Positions 22,586 through 35,209 are shown, counted from the first letter of the stretch. The stretch is 64,000 nucleotides of DNA from Bimuria novae-zelandiae CBS 107.79 (GCA_010015655.1 ML976701.1:1-64000), one strand, 5' to 3'. Numbers and translations: made by a program. Notes: generated by a model not told the origin, from the sequence alone.

Positions 22586-24515
22586 AGTCGGGCACCCTAT
22601 TTTCGGACACCCCCCATTTTCGGACACCCTACTAAATTTCGCCACTACCACCAATCTAGGTTGCAAATGTGCTCACAACTTCGTGAAATAAATTTATAAA
22701 AATATTAAAAAAAATTGTATTTAAAGCATTTTAATCGCTTTCTTTGTCTACACTTAAATCACGATCAAGATACTGTCGTGTTAGTTATTAATTCCGTGCT
22801 AAGCGTTAAACTAATAATTACTCTGCTTCCTCGTTAGAGCTACTTTCCTTCTCTATAATAATAACCTCTTACTTTGCACTTCTTACCTTGCCAACACGTT
22901 AAGAAGGATCTTAATTAGTTTAAGAGAGAACCTCTGCAAGATTCGCGAAGAGATTATTTAGATTAGTTATAACTTTGCGACGTTTTAGTAAGTTAGCTTG
23001 TTTAAGCTACTCGTGTAAGGAAGTAATCTTATAATCTTGCATAGTAATTACTATTAAGGTATAGTTAAACGCCGTAGTAGTAAGCCGAACACATTATCGT
23101 GTAGTTAGTAAGAAGTCCTTTCTAGAAAATAGCTTTACAACATCCCTGCCGCGTTTTGGCGTCCTAATATCCTTGGTAGAAGGGGGTGGTGTGGACGGCC
23201 GTTCGCGAACTACCACCCAGCGAGAACCTAAGGGCTTATTTACGCTCTTAGGGTATAGCCCTATTACCTTCCACCCGGATCGGACGCACTACTCTCGAAG
23301 ACCAATTTTACGCGCTTTTATATAAAATTCGAGAAACTTAGCCTTCCTAAGCTTCGTTTAATCTGTCTGAGCTATATATTCGCCAACGAAGCGCCGATAC
23401 GCTGCCTTCAGGCTCGAGAAACAGCCCAGATCTAAAGGCTAGAGTATATGTGAAGTATGGGCAGGGAAAAAGAGCAAGTAGACATTATTTAGGTAATATA
23501 TAGCTATAAACATATCTAAGGTATAACTACCATGGCCGTCCACGATAAGCAACCGTGCCTTAGACAGATTATCTAGCTTAGTCTAGGGCAAAAACACCTT
23601 CTCTAGCTACTTAATAGTAATATTATTACTTGTTCATCTATTTTGCGAGAAGGTAACATGCTAGCTAGGATTCTAAGCTAAAAACTCCCGCTTAAACCAC
23701 TGCTCCTGGATGCTCTTGGCCTTAAAGATAATAAGGGGGTCCAGAACGACGCTAAGCACAGAGATACACTCTACTATAAAGATCTACGTATGGTAATTTA
23801 TTGTCTTAACTAGTACGGCGTTAGGGTTCTCCTGTAAGGAGCCTATAACAAGCCCATTAACTCCCTAGCCCTCTATAATACCGCCCTTATCGGCGTTGTA
23901 CCTGCGCCGGGGGGGGGATCTAGCTTATAGTTTCGTACAGGTTAAACAAGTACCTAATATTTTCTAGAGTGGCCTTATTTATGCGTTCCTAGCTAGTTCG
24001 GCGACCTAACTTTAACTTAATAGCGGGGTAATGCTATAAGAAGTGGCTAGTCTACTTCTTCCCTAGATTCTTATAATTACCTTCTTACTTAAAAATAATA
24101 ATTATAATAGCTTACACTTGCGCATGCGTTAGCGCGTAACTAAAGACCTTTTACTAAAGAATTTATTTCTTTAGGTGCTCTTTTTAAACAGGTGTAAGTC
24201 GCTGTGCACCTTCGTGGGCATACCTATAAGATTAGGCACTATTAAAGTGGCGGCGAAGAGTGGTGCGTGGTACACTATGCTAGGTGGCAATAGTGGCTAA
24301 AGCAACCCCAGATTTAAGGTCTATAAGTGCATTCTAGACATCTTCTTCTATATATCTAGCTATTTAAAGACGGAGAAAACAATGCGAAAATTATTTTTAA
24401 AATTAATAAAGAATTAAGTTTTATAGAGTTGATATTCGGTCGTAGTGCATAGTGGGGGAGCGAGGTTGCGGGGCTGTCCGGAAATGAGGGGTGTCCGAAA
24501 ATAGGGTGCCCGACT
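22586..24515 (-). mobile_element. Fot1-like (pogo group) DNA transposon
   Basis: 1930 bp, almost exactly the length known for Fot1. The TIR is about 43 bp and starts AGTCGGGCACCCTATTTTCG on both ends, with TA duplications at 22584-22585 and 24516-24517. It contains one transposase on the minus strand. Confidence 0.92.
22816..24341 (-). pseudogene. Fot1-like transposase
   Basis: The start is at 24341 (MSRMHL), with about 508 codons. The DDE (DDE_1/jerky-type) core is well preserved at 23840-23400: a first block ending IFKAKSIQEQWF, then KARLLIVDGHGSYTLDMF (normally RLLIVDGHGSH), YLLFFPAHTSHIL-stop-PLD (normally LQPLD) and GCFSSLKAAYRRF. The usual length is about 540 residues. Stops fit RIP of CAG/TGG. 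The enzyme moves its own element at TA sites. It stands between Gypsy-2 and the first gene island. Confidence 0.87.
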
Positions 24516-24733
24516 TACCTTTATGCTATAAGAGGTATATTAGAGTAAAATATAATATTATATAATATTACTAACCTAATGTAGACTAATTACTAATTAT
24601 AACTCTGCTACTTAAGCAGTTTCTCCGTTTAGCTTATTATAATTAACTTAGTCTCTTATTCCTTCTTGCTACCCATCTTATCCCTTACATATATCTACTC
24701 CATCGCTGGTGATTATAGAATTGACTTGCTTAG

Positions 24734-26569
24734 TGCCCATGATACCGGCTGCGCTGATAGGAATGTTGGCGGTCAATCGTCTTGGAGCCATCCATTCCGT
24801 TGTCTTCGGTGGATTTGCGCCCACAGCACTGGCGCAGCGTATCGACGCTTGCAAACCTGCGCTCATCCTCACGGCCTCCTGTAGTATCGTTGGGAATAAG
24901 CCTGCTATAGCATATCAGCCCTTGATCGAAGAGGCAATCAGCTTGTCCCTTCATAAGCCGGACCGTGTTTTGGTCTGGCAGCGAGAGCACTTACAGTGGA
25001 AGTTCGAGAGCTGGTGGCGGAATATACTACCGTGGCTGGCACAGTGGCTTCTCTATGGGAGTGAGAAGCAAACCGTCACCGTTCAGTCATCGTGGCAGGA
25101 GCTTGTGGCTGAAGCGAAGGCACGAAAGATCAAGGCAGATTGTGTGCCGGTGAAGAGCGAGGAGGCCGTGTATATCATGCACACATCTGGAACTACCGGC
25201 GTCCCAAAGGGTGTGCGGCGCGACGCCGGCGGGCACTTGGTCGGCTTAGCTTTCACCATGAGTTATATCTTCGGCATCCAAGGGCCCGGAGTTGGGGACG
25301 TGGTCTTTACAACTTCAGATATTGGTTGGGTGGTCGGACACTCATACATCCTTTACGGACCGTTGCTTACAGGCGCTACGACGGTTTTATACGAGGGTAA
25401 GCCGATGGGAACACCTGATGCCTTTGTCTTCTGGCGTATAGTGGAGGAGTATAGGGTGAGCGTTATGTTCACAGCACCTACCGCGCTTCGATCCATCAGG
25501 ATCGATGATCCTTCTAACGATCACTTTTCTCGGATCGGAGTATGCGGCGGTTTACGATCACTTAGGGCGCTCTTTCTTGCTGGTGAGCGCTCTGAGCCGT
25601 CGTTAGTGTCCGTTTATCAAGAACTCCTGGAAATATACGGCGCAAAGGACGCCCAAGTCGTGGATAACTGGTGGTCGACCGAGATTAGATCGCCCATAAC
25701 CGCGCGGGCGCTTGCGGCGCACGAAGGGCTGAAAGTTTGGAACAATTCCATTCGACCAGGCCCAGCGCTCTTGCCTCTAAAACCTGGGAGTCCAGGAAAG
25801 CCAGTGCCAGGCCATCAAGTGCGTGTTGTGGATGACGAAGGCCAGGACGTGCAACCGGGAGTACTAGGGCATCTTGTGCTCGGGTTTCCGCTGGCTCCTA
25901 CAGCGCTTCGAACGCTTTGGGAGGACGACGACAGGTTCTATAAGAGCTACTTCCAACGATTCGGATGGCGATTCTTTGATACCGTCGATTATGGATGGAT
26001 GGACGGCGACGGGTATGTGTACGTGATGAGTCGAAGTGATGATGTGCTCAACGTGAGCGCGCATCGGTTATCGAGCGGTATGCTTGAGTCCTGCCAATCT
26101 TTTACTATCCCTAACCAAATCCGCAGGCGGTATTGAGCAAGCCATCCTGACTCACCCCCTTGTGGCAGAATGTTGCATCACCGGGATTCCGGATGATACC
26201 AAGGGGGAGCTTCCATTCGCTTTCATTACCCTAACTATCGCGGACGATTGTAGGTCGGAACCGAAAGACGCCTGGATTGAAGAAGAGATTCGACGGCTCG
26301 TGCGGACTCAGGTGCGCGCTTTTGCTTCCCTAGGGGGTATGATCTTAGGCAACGGCATCATTCCGAAGACGCGATCAGGGAAGATGCTGCGACGAGTACT
26401 GCGGGAACTGTTTAAGAATGGCGTGAGTGGTGAATATACGCGGGAGGTCTCTGTGCCTAGTACGATAGAAGATGGAGCCGTGGTGGAAGCGGCGCGAGGG
26501 AAGGTTGAGGACTACTTTAAAAGAAGTAAGGGGAAGCACAAATCAATCAAGGAAACGTTGGGCCTGTGA
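24734..26569 (+). pseudogene. Acyl-CoA synthetase (propionyl-CoA synthetase/ACSS3 type), 5'-truncated
   Basis: An adenylate-forming enzyme that activates a short-chain carboxylic acid to its CoA thioester with ATP. About 594 codons are visible and none contains a stop. Motifs in order: IGMLAVNRLGAIHSVVFGGF; the P-loop YIMHTSGTTGVPKGV (25170); TSDIGWVVGHSYI; FLAGER; WWSTEIRSPI; the hinge DGYVYVMSRSDDVLNVSAHR; and the catalytic-lysine motif PKTRSGKMLRR (26374). A 49-bp intron (26078-26126, GTATGC..CTAAC..CAG) joins RLSSG to GIEQAIL. The family is usually 630-690 residues, so roughly 90 N-terminal residues are missing. The sequence left of 24734 is AT-rich and non-coding. The exon start at 24734 assumes an acceptor CTTAG; upstream exons are not found. 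The gene shows no RIP. Confidence 0.85.
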
Positions 26570-26873
26570 GCTGTTGAAAATCTGGAATGAAAGATCGGAT
26601 ACCATACAAGACATTGACCTGTTCCACATCCTCAAGACCAACTAGGAAAATTTTCGAGACTCATTGCTCCTGAGACGATCCAGCAAATAATCGGTGATGG
26701 AACTGCCCAAGAGGTACAAAAGAAAGAGCTGAAACAAGATTGCTATTTTGCTGCTGTACTTGAGCTTGTACAGGCAGCATGTTCCATCGAGCCAGAAACA
26801 TCACCTCGGATATTCGCCCAGCCCATGTTGAGACCTGCTCGGCCTTGGAACACCCAGAGTATGCTGCAGTTTT
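26570..26873. other. Intergenic region between convergent genes
   Basis: About 300 bp between the acyl-CoA synthetase stop and the MFS stop, of normal composition and not RIP-degraded. A plus-strand frame is open from 26618 to 26884 (89 codons, no start), overlapping the end of the MFS gene. It may be chance or an exon remnant, and no family is recognised. Otherwise only the two 3' untranslated regions are expected here. Confidence 0.4.
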
Positions 26874-28707
26874 TTACGCTTTAGCATGTTCGACTCCCAA
26901 CGCACCAACGATGGAGATACATGTTAGCGCAACTGCAAGACGCCATGAGTTCGTAAGAGCATCATTGATGACGCGCAACACCTCTTCCTTAGCATGTCCT
27001 GATAAACCCTTGGTAAGATTCGTAATACCGCTACTCGCGACAGTACTTCCGTTCACGCCATTGAACCCGAGCCGCGTAAGACCATCTGTCAAATGGGTCG
27101 TGAAAAGTGCCTGAGCGACCGATAGGAAGATCGAGCTAAGTGTAGAGAACGTCAGTCTGAATATTGTTCATGGATCAGGTAAGACGTCAGACGTCAATCA
27201 ACGTACCTCCCCATGATCTGTGCAAACGCAACCATGCTGGAGCCAATAGGGATGTCCTTCAGAGCGAGCCGCTTCTGTGCAATGAGCAAAGGTGTCACGC
27301 TGAATAAGGACGAGCCGATGGCAAATATGATCTGGAAACCGATCCACTTCCCCGTGCTTGTACCGGGAGTAAAGGTTGTGAAGAGCCCTGAGCCGACAGA
27401 GCCAAAGACGGTTCCAACCAGCATCCAGACGTCCGCATGGCCAAGCTTGGACATGAAGATCCCGCCACCAATTAGGGTAATGACACTCGTGATGAGCCAA
27501 GGAAGTGTATTCACCGCCGAGGTGAGCGGATTAGCTCCTTTGACACCTTGAAACCATATGGGGAGATAGTAAGTTAATACATAGATGGCCCCGCTAGTGC
27601 AAAAGCCGTAGAAGGAGGCGTATGAGACGGACCTCTGGGTGAAGATGCGTGACGGCAGCATCGCATTTTCGCCCTGCCAGAATTCAAGGGCTATGAAAGC
27701 TGCCCCGAGGACACCGAAGACGATGAGCAGTGCGATGATGCGAGCGTTGGACCAGGGGTATTGTACACCTCCCCACTGCAATGCCAGCAGCAGACAGATG
27801 ACGGAGGGGATCAACGCAGCAAACCCGACAAGATCAAGCGTCCGGGTCAGGTCGGATATGGACGTGAAGGACTCGCCTGCACGTTTCGGCGGAGTGACAG
27901 AGAGCCAGAAAGCCAAGTAAATGGCGGCTCCGAGGGGCAGGTTGATAAAGAAGGCCCAGCGCCACGAGACTTTCTGGGTGAGAGCTCCCCCGATCAAGGG
28001 GCCGGCGGTAGCAGCAACCGACCGAGCCATTGAAACTAGGCTTAGGCACAACGCGCGCTTCAGTGGTGGGGCGATGCTAGGTATAATAGCGTAGGCCGTG
28101 ATCAAGAGGCCCGAAGCGCCTAGGCCAGCAATGGCACGGCCCGCAACGAGGGCGGGGGAGTTGGGAGCGGCACCGCAGATGGCTGAACCAACGAGGAAGA
28201 CGAGCATGGCGCCAGTGTAGACGCCCCGAATGGAGTAACAGGCGGAGAGCTTGCCAAAGGGGAGTTGTGATATGCAAAGGGCTATGAGGTAGATGCTCCC
28301 GTACCACCCAATGTCCTTGAGCGAGTGGAACTCGTCTGTGATGAACGGTATCGCGGTTGCAACGATGGTGTTGTCCTGTCACGAGGCGATTCGAGCGCGT
28401 CAGCATCAAGTACTTCAGAGGGTGCAGGTGCAAATCTATAATGAATTGTCAGACACACCAGCGTGACGAGGAAGATTCCCAGGCATAGTGTCGAGACAGC
28501 TAGCCAAAACTTGAAGCCGGAGGGATACTGTGGCTCAGGCGTGGGCGTAGAGGCATCCTGTGGAGAGGAGGGATGCGAGGAGGTTGTCGCGGAGCAAAAG
28601 GCTAACCTTCTGCTCCTCATGAGTAGAATATCATTTAAGGTTACAGAGGTGGCAATTTCGGCGGGGCGCGAGGGAGGTCGCATTTCGATGTTTTCGGGGT
28701 TTGCCAT
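26874..28707 (-). CDS. MFS efflux transporter (DHA2/14-TM type), intact
   Basis: Three exons: 28707-28459, 28375-27207 and 27135-26874. Introns of 83 bp (28458-28376, GTGTGT..CAG) and 71 bp (27206-27136, GTACGT..TAG) splice in frame to 559 residues without a stop. A hydrophilic N-terminal tail of about 60 residues is followed by hydrophobic segments starting GFKFWLAVSTLCLGIFLVTL. Family marks are DNTIVATAIP (first-helix motif D), SIYLIALCISQLPFGKLS, the drug:H+ antiporter-type GRAIAGLGASGL (motif B/C region), and WRWAFFINLPLGA. It ends FLSVAQALF..EHAKA. Such pumps sit in the plasma membrane and export toxins or secondary metabolites with proton exchange; the substrate is unknown. It converges with the acyl-CoA synthetase and shows no RIP. 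The start is supported by the absence of an upstream in-frame alternative near a transposon edge. Confidence 0.9.
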
Positions 28708-28914
28708 GACGGATCGTGGTATGTGTGAGCCAAGAAGGAAGAATTGCAGGCAGAGACAATAGATAGTGGCTGCTTAAAGACCAGAAGCATCAACCAGAGA
28801 AGTGGCGCCCTTTGGTGGAGAGATGGGAGGTAGGATGCACCCGCGAATGTTTCCCAAACCGGACTTTAATCTCGTGTATGTATTATATTTATTTATCCTC
28901 CGGCTCCGTATCCT
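28708..28914 (-). promoter_or_regulatory. Upstream region of the MFS gene
   Basis: About 200 bp of non-RIP sequence between the MFS start codon and the edge of the neighbouring pogo-like element. An AT-rich tract (around 28875-28900) could serve a TATA role. The short length suggests that the transposon replaced or now abuts the native promoter. Confidence 0.4.
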
Positions 28915-31015
28915 TGTGCGCGTCGATCCGACACTAACGCGCCACCCCAACACCAGCACCGCAGCCAGCAACATGAGGCTGTAGAGTTTTACACAAAAGC
29001 TTTTATCACGAAATTTTTTAGAGTTGAGATTTTATAGAGCTATAGAAGATTACTAGCTAGTTAAATTATAAATATCTACTTAGTGTTCTAATTATTTAGC
29101 CACTGCGCGATACTAACGCTAATAGCGTAGATATTACTACATTAACGCGTACAGATGCCGGCGTAGGCTTCTTCCTCTTTATAATTATATAAGTAGCTTT
29201 TTAAGCATTCTGGCTTCCCTTTTTAGCAATTTTAAGACGTTTTTAAAGTTGTTATTAAGCCTTGCAAGCCTGTTAACGGAGGCGTTACTTAGTAGCCTAA
29301 TTAGCTTTCTCCTTAGCGCGCGTATTTCTAGCTACTACACGCGCAACACGCTTCTCCTGTAGTAGACAAGCTTTAAACTACCTATTTGCTATTTAGATCT
29401 CTCTCTGCTTACTTTTCTGGAGTTGTAGTTGTTGCTTTTTAGCCTTTTGTTGGCTGAGAGAATCGCGCGCCCTCTGTACGCGGGCAGGTGACCAGAAAAC
29501 AGATCCTTTATGCCACTTATCTAGCTACTTAAAAGGTAGAGTCCTGCCCTTTGTTTAACGCCGTTTCTAGTTTGTGAGGGCTTCTTGTAGCCCCTAATTC
29601 TCATGCTCTAAGAGCTACTTCTATATAGAGATTAAGTGTATAGTGCGACTTAGCTTCTTGGCCTTATTACCTCCCCCTGTATCAACAACAACCTTCAAAA
29701 GCTAATCGATTTTGCGCCAATTAGACGCGCTAAGTACTAAAGTAGAGCTTTCGCGTAATCTCTATTCTAGAGACTTATCTCTATTAAATCGACTAAGGAT
29801 TAGTGTAGGATCTGGCGGCGAGATACCTATACACTTAAAAGCTTTAGTAATTAATTACAGCGTAACTAACGTTGTCTAGGCCCTCTAGAATAGTGTAAAG
29901 AAATCTCTTTTAGCGATTATTAATAGCCCCTAACTCCTATACAGGTATGCGGAGAGCTCGTCGGAGTAGGCAATAGAAAGAGACTTAAACACACAGACGT
30001 CTAGAGGCTACAGCGTATAAGTAGCGTAAGGGGGAAATATCGCAAGGAGGATCTTTTTCTGATCACAATAGTTAATAAAATCTATAGTAACGTGAGATCC
30101 ATGCCTATTAAGGACTAAGAGTCGCCACTACTATCAAGCCTTCTCCTTAGTATAGCGATTAAACACCTATTTTAGCTATTAAAGTCCTATCTCGTTGTTT
30201 AACTATCTAGAGGTTGATAAGGTAATAAAGACTCTATAAGAATTAATATTAATTTCCTTAACCTAGCTTAATTGTAGAGTCTCAGCGTTAGATTGATAGA
30301 TTAGTAATAGATTAATAGTAGATCCATCGGCGCATATACATGCGATAAGCGAGATCCACTCACGACTGCCATCCTGGATAGATTGCCTCACTTGGCGACT
30401 CTCATATATAGGCCTGTCGAAGATCCTTTTTGACCTGCCGGTGATGCCGAGTAGGAAGCCTTTTTCGTCCATATTGTAGGTATGCTAAGGCTCTATGCCA
30501 TACTTTATAATTTTCTTATGTAGAAGCTTAAAGTAGAGCCTATATCTTGCGCCTAAATCAGCGTTGTGGCAATTACTATCTAGCCTAGTCGTCCATCGCG
30601 AGATTAGGGAGTCAGGGTGGCGCCTAATAAAGCGATTAACCTATCGCATAAAGACATCCTTTTTAGTAATAATTAATATAAAGTTTTAGATTATCTAACG
30701 CGTAGGGGGTAGACCTTTCTAAGTAAAACGCTGTATATACTATAGGAGCTTAAATTCTTGTTATTAGTTAAGATTTTAGTAAGTCTATAGTAGCTATATA
30801 CGCGCCTGCATGGCGCGTCTATGCCAGCGCGTTAATATTAACTACACAACACTAAATTCTTGTGTAATTTTTCTATATAAGAAAGTTTCTCTAGGTTCTC
30901 GTAAGTCGATAGCGATGATTGCAGCCTTAATCGGATCCATATTGGTGGAGATGCGGCGCGTTAAAGTTAAGGTGCTACATCTATTAGGGTGGCGCGTTAG
31001 TGTCACGGCGCACTA
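28915..31015 (-). mobile_element. Pogo-like DNA transposon next to the MFS gene
   Basis: The inverted pair GACACTAACGCGCCACCC (28930-28947) and GGGTGGCGCGTTAGTGTC (30987-31004) brackets a pogo-type transposase. The outer few bases are diverged and no clear TA duplication can be fixed, so the ends are approximate. The left 180 bp recur as a direct copy at about 31055-31235, the start of a second member. Confidence 0.72.
29180..30940 (-). pseudogene. Pogo/Tigger-like transposase
   Basis: Likely ATG at 30940 (MDPIKAAIIAIDLREPRETF). An N-terminal double helix-turn-helix region of CENP-B/Tc5 type reads VNRFIRRHPDSLISRW. The DDE domain begins NMDEKGFLLGITGRSKRIF (30480-30420), followed by DGSREWISLIACICADGS. 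This 69-codon stretch is free of stops and less mutated than the rest. Downstream motifs are eroded. The same domain appears in the elements at 33300-34700 and 40300-41300, so this is a local multi-copy family. Confidence 0.75.
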
Positions 31016-31456
31016 ACTGTCTTGGCAGGGTACCGTAGCTTGGTAGTTGGCGCGCCGCGTTACTAAACGCGCCACCCTAATATAATTGCTTGGCTAGCAA
31101 CATAAGGCTACTAAGCCACCTATAAATAATATTATTATGAGATTTTTTAGAGTTAAGGTCTCTAAGGCCTATAAATAATTACTAGCTACTTAGATTATTA
31201 ATATCTCCTTAGTATTCTAATTATTTAGTTACTGCGCGACTTTAAGGCGGATATAATAAATAAGGCCTTAATAATATTTATAGCCTTACTTTAAGGCTAT
31301 TTTTTTAATAGTTTTACTAAGAGGCTTTAAGATATTCTTACTACCTAATTTAAATATTTTAATATATTTAAAATTAAGTTTATACCTTAACGGGCCTATT
31401 ACTTAAGACATTACTTAATAACCTTATTAGCCCTCTACTTTACGCGTGTATCTCTA

Positions 31457-33314
31457 GTAGAGTCCCCCCCCCAGATTTGACCCAACCCTAGATTTAACCC
31501 AGTAAAAGCACGCGACGCGCATGCATTACGCGTTATCCCCACTAATGCCTCCCTAAACACTAAAAAGACAATTAAATCGCGAAATTTAAATATAGAAGGC
31601 TTTATATACCTTTTAAAATAAAGATTTTTCTTCTCTAAATTCTACTATAGACTTCTTTAAAGTTTCGCGACGCACCTTACACCGTAGACATTACGGCGGC
31701 TTAACGCAGTCTACAAGCCACGAAATAACTTAGATCTTATTAAACGCGGAAGAAAAGACTCTTATATAATAGATTAAAAACTACACTATTACTAGAACTT
31801 AAATTACCTACTTAATGCTAAAGGAGCTTGCCCTCCTTGTGTAGGCCGCACGCGTTACGCACGCGTTATAACTAGCCCCTCTTTTATAATTACTCTCTTA
31901 TATTAATAATAAATAGATTACATGTTTTTAAAAGAGGAACCCTAAAATAGAAGGGGTATTTACTAGGCATCTTAAGTATTTACGAAAGGAAGGAGCATCC
32001 TACGCACGTGTAGAGCGCTAGTTTAACGCAATAGCTTTAAAAATAGAGAAGCATGCGTACCTCCCTTTAGATATATAAAACATGGATAAGTCAGGATTTG
32101 GTGTTAGTGAGGAGCAGATTATAAAGATATTAGTGTACTATAATACTGCTTAAAAGGACAAAGTAATTACTAGGAAGCAAGGATAGGTTATAAATATTAA
32201 GTGTATTAATGCTATAGGCGAAGCGCTAGCTCCCCTCTTAATTTTTAAAGGAAATAATATTAACACACGATAGATTAATAAGTAATCGCCTCTAGGGTGG
32301 CATTTTGCTACTAGTAAGAATGGCTAGACATTAAATAACCTGGGTCTGGAATGGCTAAAGAGAGTATTCAATCTATTAACCCGCGATAAGGCTATAGGGC
32401 GCCAGCGTTTACTTATTGCGGATAGACATAGAAGTTATATACGCGCAGATTTTATCGCCTACTATATAAGAAATTAGATTAATTTTCTAATTATACCTGC
32501 TTATTACTCGTATATACTCTAACCTCTTAATCTTAGTATCTTTTCAGCGTTTAAATAGTATTACTCCTATAAGACGCATATAATATCCCGGCTTAGCTTA
32601 CAGCGCATTTCGCGATTAGAGTAGATAGAATTACTATCCTGCGCACGAGAGAAGGTAATATTAAAGAAAAATATACTTAGTAGATAGCGTGCCGCTAGCT
32701 TATAGCCTGCGTTACCTATACGCGTCCTTAGTAACCTGCCTTGTAAGTCGCCCCCGCTATTGCCTGTCCTAGCTACACTATAACAAGCGACTAATCTAGA
32801 TCTCTCTCTACTATAGAGCTCTCCTCTAGAGCTAGTAGAACTACTAAAATTAAATAAGCAATTTGTAGAGTTGCTTTACAAGGATCCCGCAGTCCTCTCG
32901 CCAGTGAAACGCTATGTAGAGCGGATAACACGCCTCTATAAAATGTAGAATGCTATAATAGCTATTTAAGCTAAGCAGATCGCAGATTAGTCTAAGCTTC
33001 TTTACAAGCGAAAGAAGGCTAAGAAAGGAAAAAGAGTTTAACTAGAAGGTTAATTAATCTATATAATAATAGAAGTGTTGCAGATCGCCCGCGAGGAGAA
33101 GGCGAAGCTAATAATAAAACAAGTAAGGGGGCGCCCACGAAAGGTTGTAGTACTAGAAGAAGATAGTTAGAAGGAAGCGGAAGGTTCGGATTGTTTAGTA
33201 GATAGTTTATTAGAGGGGCCGGCAAAGCGCACGCGACGCGTAATGCGATCGCGTGCGCAGAGTTAATTTTGCTAGGTTAAATCTGGGGTTGGGTTAAATC
33301 TGGGGGGGAGACTC
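31457..33314 (+). mobile_element. Pogo-type transposon nested in the pogo remnant
   Basis: 1858 bp. The TIRs contain CCCCCCCAGATTT and a second AGATTTAACC-type block on each side (31463-31500 and 33273-33312 reversed). The flanks CTCTA/CTCTA include the TA target. Joining the flanks restores a tract (TTTCTAGCTAC-like) present in the sister copy at 29315-29335, supporting the insertion. Confidence 0.75.
31650..33268 (+). pseudogene. Transposase of the nested pogo-type element
   Basis: An N-terminal helix-turn-helix region reads KFRDAPYTVDITAA and later FLRYLRKEGASYARV. The DDE core at 32080-32560 includes NMDKSGFGVSEEQ, VINIKCINAIGEALAPLLIFKG, GQRLLIADRHRSYIRADF (normally LLIVDGHGSH) as GRQRLLIADRHRSYI, and PAYYSYIL-stop-PLN (normally PAHTSHLLQPLD). 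The C-terminus is basic, KRTRRVMRSRAQS. Stops replace Q/W. It belongs to the same superfamily as the Fot1-like enzyme at 22816-24341 but is a different lineage. Confidence 0.78.
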
Positions 33315-34818
33315 TAGCTACTTAAGTAATACGCCTTTTCTAAAGTAGCCTTATTTTAGACTACTAGCTAGCCTAACAGGCTGTTACTTACTTACTTTTT
33401 TAAAGCTATAGTTACTACGCTTTAGTATCTTTTTTATATTAATAATTACGTGTCTGCTATACGCTATAGACTAATTAAAAAATAGCTTTACTATAATACT
33501 TATTTAGCTAATTAAATGATAAAGACCTATTTTGCTTTAAGCACTTTTTTTACATTATTAGAGCCTTTCGCAGACCTTTATTTTTATACTTTAAAAGTTA
33601 CTTTTATATAGAAATTAAGTATATAGTTTAACTTAGCTCCTTAGCCTTATTACTATCCCCTATATTAATAATAGCCTTTAGTAGCCGGTTAATCTTTCTC
33701 TAATTTTAAATACTAAGTATTAAGGTTAAGCTCTTTCGTAATTATTAATTAAAAGGTATAGTCTAATTAAATTACTTAAGGATAGTTATTACATCCAGCG
33801 AGGAAATGCCTATAGCTTTAAAGGCCTAAAGGATTAATAGCTACCTTATAGTACTAACCTAGGCCTTTTAAAATAGACTAAAAAAGTCTCTCTTGGCAAT
33901 AGACACTAGCCCCTAGCTATTTTATAGGAAGGCTAATAGCTTATTTAAATATATTATTAATAGAGGCTTAAACACGCAGACATCGAGAGGCTATAATGTA
34001 TAAGTTAAATAAGGTAAATAGATAGCTAACAGGGTCCTATTATAATCGTAATAGTTAATAAAATCTATAATAATATAAGATCTATAACTATTAAGGATTA
34101 ATAATTAATATAATTATCTAGCTTTTAACTTTATAAGGTAATTAAATACTTATTAAAGCCATAAGAGGCCTATCTAATTACTTAACTAGCTAAATTTAAA
34201 TATAGTAATAAAAATCTAATAGTGTTAAGGATTAGGATCCTCGACCTAGCTTAATTAGATATTTATAAAGGAACCCTAATAAATTAGAGCTAGATCTAGG
34301 GCAGATCTGTTGGCATATATATAGGCTATAAGTAATATTTACTTACGGCTACTATATTAAATAGCTTGCCTTATAACCTTGCTTTTGTATAGAGGCCTAT
34401 TAAAGATCCTCTTTAAGCGAGAGGTAATGCCAAGTCGGATGCCTTTTTTGTCTATATTATAAATATCTAAAGCCTTAATCTAATACTACTCTATCTTCTA
34501 CTATAGGAGGTCGAAGTAAAGCTTATATTTAGCTAGGGAATTAGCTTTATAACAATTACTATTAATACTAGTTATTTATTATAATAATAAGGATTTAGCG
34601 TAATACTAGATAAAGCAATTAACCTAATTACTATAACTCTACTAACGCAGCCCGATTAGTGCCAAGCCTATTTTAAACTAGTAGCTACTAGGTCGAGTCG
34701 CGCGCGCCTTAATGGGGTAATCTATTTAACCCTAACTCCCTAATCTTTTTACCCTATAGGTGTTTAAAGTAAGGTACTTTCTTTATATAAACGTTACTCT
34801 CGTAGAGCTTGCTTTCTC

Positions 34819-34858
<40 letters not shown>
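34819..34858. repeat. (ACTT)10 microsatellite
   Basis: Ten perfect copies of ACTT at the edge of the pogo remnant. It is uninterrupted, unlike the surrounding degraded sequence, so it likely arose or expanded recently. Confidence 0.95.
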
Positions 34859-34859
<1 letters not shown>

Positions 34860-35209
34860 TTACGATAGTAGTAGGCCATTCGCGAGTGCTATCTAGGATT
34901 ATATTAGTATTAAAGTTAGGATTATAGAGGAGCGCTGCCGCCACTACGAAAACGTATAATTATTACTACTACTAGTAATATAAGTAATAGCGTTATTAGT
35001 ATTAGTATTAATATTAAAAGGCGCGTAGCGACGCGCTTAGGGTTTATTTATTATTATTATACTTAGTAATATATTAAAGTAGCTTTTTTATTTAAATAAA
35101 TATCGCATGCTTATAAATAAAGAGTACTATATAGTTTTATAAAATATTAATATATACCTACGTAGTTAGCACGCTATTATTCTAAGCATAAAAAAAAGCT
35201 ATTATAGAG
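34859..35209. other. AT-rich stretch without recognisable genes
   Basis: Low-complexity runs built from TAATA/ATTAGT units with islands such as GGCGCGTAGCGACGCGC (35019-35035). I see no frame, terminal repeat or RNA structure that I can defend. It is probably RIP-saturated transposon sequence. Confidence 0.5.

Larger units (their letters stand above)
31045..34800 (-). mobile_element. Second pogo-like remnant, interrupted by another pogo element
   Basis: The left part (31055-31235) repeats 28930-29110 in direct orientation. The transposase remnant is on the minus strand at about 33700-34520: reversed, it aligns base for base with the DDE start of the element at 39781-41891 (GACGAAAAAGGC, then AAAGAGGATCTTTAATAGGCC). 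It is heavily AT-converted and no long frame survives. The right terminus was not found; it may have been lost near the microsatellite at 34819. Confidence 0.55.

Noticed and set aside
24678..25400. Alternative frames overlapping the acyl-CoA synthetase
   Set aside because: The main frame carries all conserved adenylation motifs. The others are shadows.
26618..26884. 89-codon plus-strand open frame between the two convergent genes
   Set aside because: No start codon, no recognised family, and it overlaps the end of the MFS coding region. Recorded in the intergenic entry only as a possible scrap.
27213..28049. Several open frames overlapping the MFS gene on both strands
   Set aside because: They are shadows of the well-supported MFS exons, and their translations show no family features.
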